Assembly (NCBI RefSeq): GCF_031010175.1
Contig: NZ_JAUAMB010000013.1
Coordinates: forward strand, 1-64,000
DNA length: 64,000 nucleotides
Direction of reading: 5' to 3'
From: Halomonas sp. SpR1
Lineage (GTDB): Bacteria > Pseudomonadota > Gammaproteobacteria > Pseudomonadales > Halomonadaceae
The translations under genes were made by a program, and so were the position numbers. This document shows, one piece after another, positions 26,692 to 35,641 of this stretch; the stretch's first letter is position 1; every line of letters begins with the position of its first letter. The notes under the pieces were generated by a model. It saw only the letters and a list, made by a program, of their open reading frames with translations. It was not told the origin of the DNA and searched no databases.

Positions 26692-28688
26692 AGCCGCCGC
26701 AGCCCCCACATAAAGTAAGCGCCACCAATCAGGGAGGCGACCAAACCGGCCGGTATCTCATAAGGGAAAATAATCTGCCGGCCGACCCAATCCGCCAGCA
26801 CCATCAACAGCATACCAATCAACGCCGCCCCCAGCAGATGCTGCCCTGCCCGGGAGAAGCCCACCAAACGCGCCATATGCGGTGCCAGCAAGCCGATAAA
26901 CGACAGCGGCCCAACCACCAGGGTGGCGCAGGCGGTGAGTAGCGCCACCAGCAATAGCAGCGCCAGGCGAGCACGGTTCAGCGTTACCCCAAGCGCCTTG
27001 GCGGTAGGGGCTCCTAACGGCAAGATATCCAGCCAGCGGGTAAACGGCAGCGTAACCAGTGCCAGTACAGCGGCAATACCGCCGACAACGACAGCATTGG
27101 TGATATCCACATAATAGGTAGAGCCCGCCAGCCAGGCGATCACCTGCTGACCGCGCGGATCGCCACCCGCCAGCATCACGCTGCGCACCGCATCAAACAG
27201 CGCGCTGACAGCCACCCCGGTAAGTAGCAAACGCTCGGGGAGATAACCGCTCTTGCGGTTGATACCCACCAACACCACCAATGTCGCGAAAGCCCCCAGA
27301 GTGCCGACGCCAATCAGCATCATATTGGTGGGTGCGGGCAGCAGGAAAATCCCCAGAATCAGTGCAATGGCACAACCCCCGCTAATACCCAAGACTTCAG
27401 GGCTGGCCATAGGGTTGGCGGAAAGGCGCTGCAGAATCGTCCCGGCAATCGCCAGCATTAAGCCGCTGGCGGCGGCTGCCATCACTCGCGGCAAGCGCCA
27501 CTGCATCACGTTCCAGTTATCCGGCGACAACAAGTACCAACCATCAACACCCTGACCAACGAGCAGCCCAAGCAGTGTGGCGCCCAGTAGCGCGAGGATT
27601 AAACCGGTGGCCAAACGAGAAGGCGCCGGATGGCGATGGGCGAAAACACCCGCCCCTTTAGGCGGCTGATCGCCCTGGAGTTTCAGGCGTGGGATCAGCC
27701 ACATTAACAGCGGCGCCCCCAGGGCTCCGGTAATCGCCCCGGTGGGGATAAAGGCCGCCACCATGCCGCCGAACTGCTGGAGCAGCAGGTCTGTCGTCGC
27801 CAGCAGCACCGCCCCTAATAGAGTCGACCATATCAGCCGTGGGCCTAACCGGCGCGCTCCGGCCATACGCACAATATTGGGCGCGGCCAAGCCGATAAAG
27901 CCGATAATGCCCACCACGCTAACAATGCTACCGGTAATAAATACCGCCAGCCCCATGCCCGCAAAGCGCAGATAGGTCAGCGAAACCCCCAGGCTCTTGG
28001 CGCTGGCATCATCAAGCTCCAGCACCGCCAGGGGGCGCAGCAAAAACCAGGCGGCAACACAGCTAATCGCCAACCGTGGCCAGAGAATCGCCACGCCGTC
28101 CCAGCCATTTTGCGCCAGCGACCCCGCGCCCCAAATCAGCAGCCCCGAGAGCGCCTCGTGGTTAAACAACAGCAGCGCCGTCGAGAGCGCCCCCAGATAA
28201 AGATTAACCACCAGCCCCGCCAGCACCACCACGATCGGCGCCAAACCGCGCCGCCAGGAGAGCAGAAAAACCAGCCCCACTGCCAACGTGCCACCCAGCA
28301 AGGCTACCCATTCGCGCCCGACTACAAGCAGCCCCGGCGCCAGTAAGGTGGCGGTCATCAACGCCAAATTAGCGCCCGACGCCACCCCCAATGTCGTCGG
28401 CGAGGCTAACGGGTTGCGCAACACCTGCTGCATGAGTACGCCCGCCAGTCCCAAGCCGCCCCCGGCCAGCAGCGCGATTGAGAGACGCGGCCACCAAGCG
28501 TAGTAGAGCAGCAGCTCATCAACGTTCTCAAAGGAAGGCGCTACTAACGCCTGCAAGCCCAGCGCAAAACCGCCTTGCCCCTCTAGGCCAATCCAAAATA
28601 GCACCGCCATCGGCAGGCTAAGCAACAGGCAGGCTTTCGCGGGCGACATTCCGCCCACTCGTTGGGCAACTTGCGAGGCACCTAGCAT
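26688..28688 (-). CDS. fhuB: FhuB-type fused iron-siderophore ABC permease
   Basis: A 666-residue protein made of two tandem FecCD permease halves (about 20-335 and 350-666), each with around ten helices, the arrangement found in FhuB. Each half has its own conserved loop for contact with the ATPase ([20 protein letters not shown] near 270 and [17 protein letters not shown] near 600), and [17 protein letters not shown] opens the second half. A GTG three codons earlier could start it; I prefer the ATG at 28688, which has AAAAGGG in front. It heads fhuB-fhuF-exporter and is divergent from the SIP gene across an iron-type control region. No FhuC ATPase is encoded in the window; a binding protein is at 40654. 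Confidence 0.92.
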   Translation of the reverse strand: MLGASQVAQRVGGMSPAKACLLLSLPMAVLFWIGLEGQGGFALGLQALVAPSFENVDELLLYYAWWPRLSIALLAGGGLGLAGVLMQQVLRNPLASPTTLGVASGANLALMTATLLAPGLLVVGREWVALLGGTLAVGLVFLLSWRRGLAPIVVVLAGLVVNLYLGALSTALLLFNHEALSGLLIWGAGSLAQNGWDGVAILWPRLAISCVAAWFLLRPLAVLELDDASAKSLGVSLTYLRFAGMGLAVFITGSIVSVVGIIGFIGLAAPNIVRMAGARRLGPRLIWSTLLGAVLLATTDLLLQQFGGMVAAFIPTGAITGALGAPLLMWLIPRLKLQGDQPPKGAGVFAHRHPAPSRLATGLILALLGATLLGLLVGQGVDGWYLLSPDNWNVMQWRLPRVMAAAASGLMLAIAGTILQRLSANPMASPEVLGISGGCAIALILGIFLLPAPTNMMLIGVGTLGAFATLVVLVGINRKSGYLPERLLLTGVAVSALFDAVRSVMLAGGDPRGQQVIAWLAGSTYYVDITNAVVVGGIAAVLALVTLPFTRWLDILPLGAPTAKALGVTLNRARLALLLLVALLTACATLVVGPLSFIGLLAPHMARLVGFSRAGQHLLGAALIGMLLMVLADWVGRQIIFPYEIPAGLVASLIGGAYFMWGLRRL

Positions 28689-28795
28689 AGCGAGCACCCT
28701 TTTGTGATAACCAAATAGTTCGCCAAAAGAGACGTGATAGGCAGCAGCGTCATTGTCTTAGCCTTAAGTAGTTCTGGAAGTTAATGGTTGAATTA

Positions 28796-28827
28796 TTGAC
28801 AACGATTCTAAATGATAATAATTAGCA
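28796..28827. promoter_or_regulatory. Probable Fur box and promoter between fhuB and the SIP gene
   Basis: TGATAATAATTAGCA (28813-28827) matches the 7-1-7 Fur consensus TGATAATnATTATCA at 13 of 14 defined positions. A TTGACA (28796-28801) lies just upstream and a -10-like AT-rich segment overlaps the box, so Fur binding would block the plus-strand SIP operon and may also cover the divergent fhuB promoter. Confidence 0.75.
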
Positions 28828-28874
28828 CTACAATTGACTCCCTGTTTAATGAATACCTAATGGAGATACCCACC

Positions 28875-29831
28875 ATGGCAGCCAAACATAACTACCAGCT
28901 GTTCGATATCACCCTGGCGAGGCGCACCCAGGTCAGCGCTTCGCTCGTCAGGTTCACCTTTACCGGCCCAGACGTAGGGCACATGGCGACCTACGCCCCG
29001 GATCAGCGCATCAAGCTATTTTTCCCCAAAGGTGGTGGCAGTCTCGACCCGCTGTTCGAGATTGCCAAGTTGGAAGAACACGACTGGTACGGCGCCTACC
29101 GTGCTCTGCCGGACGCCCAGCGCCCCTCTGCACGTAGCTACACTATCCGAGCCCTACGCGCGGAAAAAGCAGAGGTGGATGTAGAGTTTGTGCTCCATGG
29201 TGACAATGGCCCCGCCTCACACTGGGCAATGCGCGCCCGCCCCGGCGACCGCCTTGCCATGACAGCCCCTAACGCTAGCGTAGAGGGTATTAAACTGGGC
29301 TATGAGTGGAAGCCACCTCAGAACGTGCGCCGCATTCTGATCATCGCCGATGAAACCGCCCTCCCCGCCGCCGCTGGTATTCTGGAAACCCTCGATGACC
29401 TGCCTTTAAAGCCCAGGGTCGAAGCGCTGTTCGAAGTACCCCGCAGCGACGATGTGCAGCCGCTGGCCCAAGCCGCCAAATTGCACTGGCTGGCCCGCGA
29501 TGCCGAGCACGGCTGCCAACACGGTGATCTGCTGATGAGAGCACTGCGCGATATCGATTTGCATAGGGAAATTCAAGCGCTAGGCGGCACGCCTGCTAAC
29601 GCTACTACCAGCACTACTACCAGCGCCACGACCAACAATGAAAGCGACGATGAGGACGGCCCGCTCTGGGAACCCGCCACCCTGGACGATAGCGCGCCCT
29701 TCTACGCCTGGATCGCCGCTGAAACCAAAGTGGCTATGAAGCTGCGCCGCTATTTGGTTAACGAGTGCGGGCTACCCAAACAGTACGTCACCAGCATGGG
29801 CTACTGGCGCCAGGGCAAGGCCAATGGGTAA
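28875..29831 (+). CDS. Siderophore-interacting protein (SIP/ViuB family NAD(P)H flavin reductase)
   Basis: A 318-residue FAD protein of the SIP family. The N-terminal FAD barrel has the RSYTIRALR motif (near residue 92), followed by VEFVLHGDNGPASHWA; the C-terminal nucleotide domain has RRILIIADETALPAAAGILE (near 155-175) and ends FYAWIAAETKVAMKLRRYL and YWRQGKAN. It reduces ferric siderophores with NAD(P)H in the cytoplasm. A Thr/Ser/Asn-rich insertion (about residues 240-262, followed by DDEDGP) forms an unusual linker. Upstream in-frame starts lie in the Fur box; the ATG at 28875 with GGAG is preferred. It overlaps the cytochrome b561 gene by eight bases. Confidence 0.9.
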   Translation: MAAKHNYQLFDITLARRTQVSASLVRFTFTGPDVGHMATYAPDQRIKLFFPKGGGSLDPLFEIAKLEEHDWYGAYRALPDAQRPSARSYTIRALRAEKAEVDVEFVLHGDNGPASHWAMRARPGDRLAMTAPNASVEGIKLGYEWKPPQNVRRILIIADETALPAAAGILETLDDLPLKPRVEALFEVPRSDDVQPLAQAAKLHWLARDAEHGCQHGDLLMRALRDIDLHREIQALGGTPANATTSTTTSATTNNESDDEDGPLWEPATLDDSAPFYAWIAAETKVAMKLRRYLVNECGLPKQYVTSMGYWRQGKANG

Positions 29832-30447
29832 AGGAGCGGCAAACAACACGGCGCTAAACAGTGATCACATCAGCAAGCCAGCCCAAACGCCTATTTGCTG
29901 GCGAGACAGCCCCAGCCAATACGGACGCATAAGCCGTGCGCTGCACTGGCTGACCGCCGCGCTGGTCACGCTGCAGTTTACTGTGTTACTGGTTTGGGGA
30001 GGGATGGGCGAAAACGCGATTACGCTATTTTTGGCGAACATCGGGCCTCATGGTTCGTTAGGTTTTCTGATTCTGATCGTGACCCTAGCGCGCCTTGGCT
30101 GGGCATGGGTCAACCGCAAGCAGCGCCCATCCCAGCCGCCTGGATTGGGTGGGCGCATGGCGCGCCTGGTGCATATCACCTTTTATGCGCTGCTGTTGTG
30201 GCTACCCGCTTTCGCCATTCTACGCCAGTACGGCCGCGGCGGCGCGCTGCGCTTTTATGGCCTAGAGCTACTGCCCGAAGCCGAGCGCGACATCACCTGG
30301 ATGATCGCACCCGCCGATCTGCTTCACGGCCCACTCTCGTGGCTGCTATGTGGGTTAGTCATCGGCCATATAGCGATGGCACTGATTCACCGCTTCTGGT
30401 TCAAGGATAAAGTGTTGGCGCGTATGGTGGGGGGAAGCGGCCGGTGA
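29824..30447 (+). CDS. Cytochrome b561-family membrane protein
   Basis: A 207-residue protein with four membrane helices, the size of the bacterial YodB/CybB group. Histidines suited to ligate haem occur in SRALHWLTAALV (helix 1, near residue 41), NIGPHGSLGFLIL (helix 2), ARLVHITFYALLLWLP (helix 3) and LLCGLVIGHIAMALIHRFW (helix 4). It moves electrons from the quinone pool or within the membrane. The eight-base overlap with the SIP gene implies coupled translation and a shared iron-reduction role; that link is inference. The start of the ORF gives a 35-residue polar N-terminus; a later start is possible. Confidence 0.85.
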   Translation: MGKGAANNTALNSDHISKPAQTPICWRDSPSQYGRISRALHWLTAALVTLQFTVLLVWGGMGENAITLFLANIGPHGSLGFLILIVTLARLGWAWVNRKQRPSQPPGLGGRMARLVHITFYALLLWLPAFAILRQYGRGGALRFYGLELLPEAERDITWMIAPADLLHGPLSWLLCGLVIGHIAMALIHRFWFKDKVLARMVGGSGR

Positions 30448-30541
30448 ACATCTTTTCACTCACTTTTTCGTGACTAGGCGCTTCAACCAATGCGCATGCT
30501 AAACTGCTGTTCGTATCGCTGTTTTTGCTCTGGAGGCCACC

Positions 30542-32107
30542 ATGCCGGATGCCCACCGCCGTAAGCTCCCCATCGGGATTCAGACATTCTCGGATATTCG
30601 CGAGGGCGACTATTACTACGTCGATAAAACTCCGCATATTGAGCGCTTGGTTAACCAGAACAAATACTACTTCCTCTCGCGGCCACGCCGCTTCGGCAAA
30701 AGCCTGTTGCTGGACACCCTGCGCTGCCTGTTTGAAGGCCGCCAAGCGTTGTTTGCAGGGCTTTATATCCACGACCGGTGGGATTGGCAACAACGCTATC
30801 CGGTGATTCGTATTAGCTTTGCCGATGGCGTGATGCAGAGCAGTGAAGGGCTGGACGAGCGTATCCGTGAGCAGTTAAGGGTTCAACGCGAGCAGCTCGG
30901 CATTACCCAGCACCATAAAACTGATATCCCTGGCGAGTTCTCCGCCCTTATCCGCGCCGCCCACCAACAGTGCGGTCAGCGGGTGGTAGTGCTGATTGAC
31001 GAATATGATAAGCCGATTTTGGACAATATCCTGGCCCCCGAGCGCGCCCGTGAACTGCGCGAGGGCTTGAAGAACCTCTACAGCGTTATTAAAGACGCCG
31101 ACCCACACTTGCACTTCGTGCTGCTGACCGGCGTTTCCAAGTTCAGTAAGGTCAGCCTGTTCTCGGGATTGAACAACCTCAACGATATCACCCTGGATGC
31201 TCCCTTCAGCATGCTTTGCGGCTATACCGATGGCGACATCGACACGGTCTTCGCCCCTGAGCTACTTGGCCTTGATCGCGAGGCTATCCGCCAGTGGTAT
31301 AACGGCTACCGCTGGGGTGGCAGTGAGGTAGCGTCCGTCTACAACCCCTTCGACGTACTGCTATTGTTTCAGAAACGCGAGTTTGCACCTTACTGGTTTG
31401 AGTCCGCAACACCGACGTTTTTGGTCGATATTCTTAAGCAGCGCGGGGTATTTACCCCTTCATTGGATCACTGGGAAACCGAGTATGAACTGCTCAGCCA
31501 GTTTGATGTCGACCAGATCAGCACCGAAGGCCTGCTGTTTCAAACCGGCTATCTAACCATTCAGCAGGTAGAAGAACCCTTACTTGGCTACCGCCAGTAC
31601 ACCCTAGGCTTTCCGAATCGCGAAGTCGAAACCAGCCTCAACCACGCACTGTTGCCGTCACTGGGGGTCGAGAACGCCCCACGCGAGCGCCGAACGCTGT
31701 TCCGTCATTTAAGTCAGCACGACCTTGCCGGGTTAGAAGTTCACCTCAAAGCGCTCTACGCTGGACTCCCCCACGATTGGTACCGCAACAATCCGATTGC
31801 CCGCTACGAAGGGCATTACGCGAGCGTCTTTTACAGCCACTTTGCGGCCCTGGGGCTGGATGTAACGGTGGAAGATGCCAGCCACCACGGTAAGGTGGAT
31901 ATGAGCGTGGACTTTGATGGGCATATTTATCTGTTTGAATTCAAAGTGGTGGAGCAACTGCCGGAAGGTAAAGCGCTGGAGCAAATCAAACACAAAGGCT
32001 ACGCCGATAAGCACCGCGCCTCCGGTAAACCCATACACCTGATCGGCGTGGAGTTTTCCAGCATCCAGCGCCAGATTGTCGCGTTTGAGGTGGAGACCTT
32101 GGCTTAG
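30542..32107 (+). CDS. AAA-ATPase-like protein with DUF1703 (PD-(D/E)XK-type) C-terminus
   Basis: A 521-residue protein of the widespread AAA-ATPase_like + DUF1703 family. It starts LPIGIQTFSDIREGDYYYVD, followed by the P-loop-like SRPRRFGKSLLLDTL (near 45-60), the Walker B VVVLIDEYDKPILDNI (near 150-165) and a sensor-like LLTGVSKFSKVSLFSGLNNL. The C-terminal nuclease-like domain ends with GKVDMSVDFDGHIYLFEFKV (D...E-x-K core). The cellular role is unknown; the family is often found as multicopy, mobile or defence-associated cargo. GGAGG precedes the ATG. It separates the iron-reduction genes from the exporter and has no evident link to the siderophore. Confidence 0.88.
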   Translation: MPDAHRRKLPIGIQTFSDIREGDYYYVDKTPHIERLVNQNKYYFLSRPRRFGKSLLLDTLRCLFEGRQALFAGLYIHDRWDWQQRYPVIRISFADGVMQSSEGLDERIREQLRVQREQLGITQHHKTDIPGEFSALIRAAHQQCGQRVVVLIDEYDKPILDNILAPERARELREGLKNLYSVIKDADPHLHFVLLTGVSKFSKVSLFSGLNNLNDITLDAPFSMLCGYTDGDIDTVFAPELLGLDREAIRQWYNGYRWGGSEVASVYNPFDVLLLFQKREFAPYWFESATPTFLVDILKQRGVFTPSLDHWETEYELLSQFDVDQISTEGLLFQTGYLTIQQVEEPLLGYRQYTLGFPNREVETSLNHALLPSLGVENAPRERRTLFRHLSQHDLAGLEVHLKALYAGLPHDWYRNNPIARYEGHYASVFYSHFAALGLDVTVEDASHHGKVDMSVDFDGHIYLFEFKVVEQLPEGKALEQIKHKGYADKHRASGKPIHLIGVEFSSIQRQIVAFEVETLA

Positions 32108-32133
32108 CAGTTCGTATTAGCGGCGGATTGGCG

Positions 32134-32409
32134 TCAGGGATAATTTTGGCGAGAGTGAACCACGGATATGACCTCAATGCGATTCGTCACTTGGTAGATC
32201 ACAATAAAGTTTGGGTGAGCCACTATTTCCCGCGTCCCCGGCAAGCGGCCCACTTGATGTAAATACGGATGCTCAGCCACTAAAGAGACAGCTGCTTCAA
32301 TACGAGAGCGCAACCTCCGGGCAGCTTGAGGATCGCGCTCAGCAATGTACGTAACGAGTTCAAGCAGGTCGTGAATCGCCTCATCATACCAGTATATCGG
32401 CAAACTCAT
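32134..32409 (-). CDS. RelE/ParE-family toxin
   Basis: A 91-residue protein with the ParE/RelE fold pattern: IYWYDEAIHDLLELVTYIAE (strand-helix), the basic RRLRSRIEAAVSLVAEHP helix, and the core ending GTREIVAHPNFIVIYQVTNRIEVISVVHSRQ. ParE members poison gyrase and RelE members cut mRNA; the sequence favours the ParE side but does not settle it. Its ATG overlaps the stop of the antitoxin gene by four bases, the standard type II arrangement. Confidence 0.9.
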   Translation of the reverse strand: MSLPIYWYDEAIHDLLELVTYIAERDPQAARRLRSRIEAAVSLVAEHPYLHQVGRLPGTREIVAHPNFIVIYQVTNRIEVISVVHSRQNYP

Positions 32410-32603
32410 TGCACCCCGCCGCTTTGGCGTTGCTCCGCGTCGGCTATGATCGCATCAACCTTAGACATGACCTGATCATGGGGCATTCCCTGGCCTGGGT
32501 TGTCGATGCTGTGCTGAACCTTGGCTTTGAGCCAACGATCATAGCTATCGGCTTGTTCCTGCGTCTCGAATTCCGAAACGATAGGATCTAGCTGGGTATT
32601 CAT
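32406..32603 (-). CDS. Antitoxin of the adjacent RelE/ParE-type toxin
   Basis: A 65-residue acidic, helical protein that precedes the toxin gene and overlaps it (ATGA). The segment EQADSYDRWLKAKVQHSIDN with the PHDQVMSKVDAIIADAEQR tail is typical of the short antitoxins paired with ParE toxins in gammaproteobacteria. GAGGAGG lies six bases before the ATG at 32603; two upstream codons are in frame but would remove this spacing. The pair presumably represses its own promoter in the 28-base gap to the exporter gene or just inside it. Confidence 0.87.
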   Translation of the reverse strand: MNTQLDPIVSEFETQEQADSYDRWLKAKVQHSIDNPGQGMPHDQVMSKVDAIIADAEQRQSGGVQ

Positions 32604-32631
32604 GATCATCCTCCTCGGTTTCCTATACAGC

Positions 32632-34278
32632 TTAAACGATACTCTCTATTTTGGCACCCTCCCCAACCACCTGCTCTGGCGCCAACAGCTTGCCGCTCTC
32701 CAGTCGCACCAACCGATCCGCGAGGTGGAAGTAGCGATCATCGTGGGTAATCACCAGCACTGCCTTGCCCATGCGTTTTAGCTCGGGCAACACCTCTGTG
32801 TAAAACACTTCTTTGAATAACGGATCCTGATCCGCGGCCCATTCGTCAAACACCAAGAAGGGCCGATCTTCCAGGTAGGCCACTACTAACGCTAGGCGCT
32901 TGCGCTGGCCCTGGGAGAGCGCCTGGGTGGTGAACGCGCCGTTTTCAACCCGTACCTTGTGCTGCAGATGCAGCTTGGCCAGCAGGCGGTTGCCCTCTTC
33001 GTCGAGATCTTCCCGCGGTGCTTCCAGCAGGCGCTCGAAAAGATGGAAGTCAGAAAAGACGACCGAGAAGAGCTGCCGGTAGGCATCCCAGCCATCCGCC
33101 TCGACAGGTTCGCCATTGAGCGACACCTCGCCACCATCCGGCGGATAAAGTCCCACCACCACTTTGGCCAGCGTGGTTTTGCCGCTGCCGTTACCCCCAA
33201 CCAGGAACACCACTTCCCCCGGCGTAAAGCTTAAATTAACCGGCCCTAGTTCAAAGAAATCATCGCTCTGCTCGTGGTAGTACTGATGGGTGACGTCACG
33301 CAATTCAAGCCGTTGAAAATCAGGCAACGGTGGTGATGTTTGCCTCTCCTGCCCCTGGGGCATCTCGCGGGTGATGTCATCAATTCGGCTAGCGGCTACC
33401 CGCGCCATATTGATCCGCGGAATATTGATCAGCAACCCTTCAAGGGGCGTCACCATAAACACAAACACCAGGGCAAAGCCGGTCATTACCTGGGTTTGAT
33501 TAGGCCCATCGCCGGCCAACACAAACAGCACCAAGCCAATGAAGGCGTACATCAGGAACTGCCCCCAGCTGGTCGAGATTACGAACAGCGACATGCCATA
33601 GGTACGCAGCCGCCGCACGCCTTCAACCGACTCCCCCAGTATTTGATCCATAAAGACCCGGCTCTTGCGCTGGTGCAGCCGCAGCTCTTTCGCCCCATCG
33701 GTCAGCGCGCGGAAATGACCAAACAAACGATCCTGCTCTGACGAGGCACTCTGGAGATAATGAATGGCGCGTAAGTGCACCAAGTGGTAGCCGACAGCGC
33801 CCAAGCCAATCACCCCCAGTGCAAACAAGAACACCTGCCATGACAGCATCGCCAGATAGCCCAAGCACCCCACCACGATAACCGTATTGGTCAAAATCAC
33901 CGGCAAGCTAACGAACAGTACCGCCACGTTGTTGCTGTGCTCGGTGAGCGCCGACTGGATCCGCGCACTGCCCACGCGCTCGAACTGAGCAAAGGGCGTC
34001 TTGGCCACACACTGGGCGATAAAACTGCGTAACTCCGCCAGGGCACGCTGCCCCAATCGCTCAAACAGTGCCGTCGACACCATTCGACAGAGCATTAACG
34101 CCACGGCAATGCCCGCGAAGGCCCAGGCCGCACTAGCGCGACTGGTGGCATCACTGGTTAACGCGGCATTAATTTGGGTTATCAACAGCACGCTGAAAAG
34201 CCCCGAGAGAATACTGGCCAGCGCAGCGGCGGTCATCAGCCCGCGGGTTCGACGAAACAGATAGGAAAGCACATTCAC
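32632..34278 (-). CDS. PvdE/SyrD-type cyclic-peptide ABC exporter (fused permease-ATPase), copy 2
   Basis: A 548-residue half-transporter of the same family as that at 24216-25874: six helices, then GGNGSGKTT (Walker A, near 360), ALSQGQRKR (signature), [17 protein letters not shown] (Walker B) and LVITHDD (switch). Both copies look active. The start is uncertain: GTG at 34278 or GTG at 34272, the latter with GAGGTG just upstream. Imperfect 11-bp direct repeats (GGAAAGCGATT, GGAAAGCAATT) lie directly in the leader. It is divergent from the acyltransferase gene and probably exports the siderophore or its acylated precursor to the periplasm. Confidence 0.9.
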   Translation of the reverse strand: MNVLSYLFRRTRGLMTAAALASILSGLFSVLLITQINAALTSDATSRASAAWAFAGIAVALMLCRMVSTALFERLGQRALAELRSFIAQCVAKTPFAQFERVGSARIQSALTEHSNNVAVLFVSLPVILTNTVIVVGCLGYLAMLSWQVFLFALGVIGLGAVGYHLVHLRAIHYLQSASSEQDRLFGHFRALTDGAKELRLHQRKSRVFMDQILGESVEGVRRLRTYGMSLFVISTSWGQFLMYAFIGLVLFVLAGDGPNQTQVMTGFALVFVFMVTPLEGLLINIPRINMARVAASRIDDITREMPQGQERQTSPPLPDFQRLELRDVTHQYYHEQSDDFFELGPVNLSFTPGEVVFLVGGNGSGKTTLAKVVVGLYPPDGGEVSLNGEPVEADGWDAYRQLFSVVFSDFHLFERLLEAPREDLDEEGNRLLAKLHLQHKVRVENGAFTTQALSQGQRKRLALVVAYLEDRPFLVFDEWAADQDPLFKEVFYTEVLPELKRMGKAVLVITHDDRYFHLADRLVRLESGKLLAPEQVVGEGAKIESIV

Positions 34279-34505
34279 CTCGTTGGAAAGCGATTGGAAA
34301 GCAATTGAAAACCGGCAGCTACCTCTAAAGACGAATCACTCCCGCAAAAAGTTAATCAATTTTTATGTAAACAAGCCTCATTCTCATTCGTCCTTAGATA
34401 AGGAAGTCAGTAACGCCGCCCCGTGGCAGGTGATTTTTACGGCTTTTTTTCTTTGTTTTTTTCGATTCGTTTTTGTGATTCGTTCTTATTGATAGGAGCT
34501 TTGCG
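34279..34505. promoter_or_regulatory. Divergent promoter region, exporter versus acyltransferase, with a weak Fur-like site
   Basis: A 227-base AT-rich gap. CCTCATTCTCATTCG (34376-34390; on the other strand a doubled GAATGA) resembles one half of a Fur box, but the second half is poor. Long T runs (34440-34465) follow. No ORF or RNA is seen. Iron control of both flanking genes would be expected. Confidence 0.35.
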
Positions 34506-35618
34506 GTGTCCAGTTCTGTCCAGGCACAAACACAGGTAGACGTACCCTATGAAAGCCCCGCGGAAACCTCTCTGCTCTCACGGCCCGAGGGCTACGTCTA
34601 TCAAGTCATTGGCGATGCCACCACGCAGTCACTGCTCGTTAAGGGTGATCAAGAGCGTCTTGAATGGTCATTGGTGGACGATAGCAATCACTTGACGCTG
34701 CGCTGGCCGCAGCGCTCCGCCCCCCCACTCCCGGCGTTACTTGCGGCTATCGAAGGGGCTTTTGCATGTTACCCGGCCACTGTTGTACTACGCCTTCAGC
34801 TACCCACTGTTGTGCATGCCAACCTGTGTGCAGCCGGCATCGCCGTTAAAGATAGCCATGGCGAACTCTGGGCCTACGCGGAGCTATTTTGGCAATTGCC
34901 AACCCTTTGGCTTACCTCTCCCTCCATGCGCCCCTACCCACAGCAACCCATCTTGGAGAATGGAAAGCGACATCCACGCCGCCCGCCGCGCCCCAGCGGC
35001 ACGGTCTATCAGCGCCATATTCCCTGGCTGAATGCCACTCTGAGTTTTCGCGTCCTTGACCTGGAACTTGACCTTGAACGCTTCAACCGCTGGATGAACG
35101 ATCCGGTTGTTGCCCACTTCTGGGAAGAGCAGGGCGATCTGCAACAGCACCGCGAGCGGCTGGAGAGCACGCTGCAAAATCCCAGCGTGGTACCGCTGAT
35201 CGGCTGTATCGACGGCGAACCCTTCGGCTACTTCGAGACCTATTGGGCCAAGGAGGATCGCATCGGCGCTTATTACGCTGCCGATGACTTTGATCGCGGC
35301 TGGCACGTACTGATCGGAGAAGCCGCTTTTCGCGGGCGGCCTTATGTGGCGGCCTGGATGCCCTCTATCTCGCACTACCTGTTTCTGGGTGACTGCCGCA
35401 CCCAGCGCCTAGTGATCGAGCCCCGCGTGGATAACGCCAAGATGCTGCACAACCTTGCCCAGTGCGGTTACGCCCACGTTAAGGCGTTCGATTTCCCCCA
35501 TAAGCGGGCCATGCTCGGCATGCAGCTACGCGAACACTTTTTTAACGAGCGCAGTTGGATACCGCTGCCTCCGCACCCGGGGTCAGCGCCACGACCCGAC
35601 CCACGCTTCAACCTATAG
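34506..35618 (+). CDS. GNAT acyltransferase of the AlcB/IucB family (N-hydroxyornithine acyltransferase)
   Basis: A 370-residue protein. The C-terminal half (from about residue 170) is the siderophore GNAT domain: RFNRWMNDPVVAHFWEEQG, GYFETYWAKEDRIGAYY, GWHVLIGEAAFRGRPY and LVIEPRVDNAKMLHNLAQCG. The N-terminal half is a degenerate extension, as in RhbD/IucB-type enzymes. It should acylate the hydroxylamine made by the adjacent hydroxylase to give a hydroxamate, most often acetyl on hydroxyornithine; the acyl group cannot be read from the sequence. The start is GTG with AGGAG eight bases upstream. It is 23 bases before the hydroxylase gene. Confidence 0.87.
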   Translation: MSSSVQAQTQVDVPYESPAETSLLSRPEGYVYQVIGDATTQSLLVKGDQERLEWSLVDDSNHLTLRWPQRSAPPLPALLAAIEGAFACYPATVVLRLQLPTVVHANLCAAGIAVKDSHGELWAYAELFWQLPTLWLTSPSMRPYPQQPILENGKRHPRRPPRPSGTVYQRHIPWLNATLSFRVLDLELDLERFNRWMNDPVVAHFWEEQGDLQQHRERLESTLQNPSVVPLIGCIDGEPFGYFETYWAKEDRIGAYYAADDFDRGWHVLIGEAAFRGRPYVAAWMPSISHYLFLGDCRTQRLVIEPRVDNAKMLHNLAQCGYAHVKAFDFPHKRAMLGMQLREHFFNERSWIPLPPHPGSAPRPDPRFNL

Positions 35619-35641
35619 ACACATCAGCCACGAGGACTCTT

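Noticed and set aside
29895..30410. Plus-strand ORF of 171 codons in another frame of the cytochrome b561 gene
   Set aside because: Basic, Arg/Pro-rich translation typical of an out-of-frame GC-rich read; the b561 frame has clear helices and haem histidines.
34884..35375. Minus-strand ORF of 163 codons in the acyltransferase gene
   Set aside because: Shadow frame; the plus-strand GNAT domain is unmistakable.
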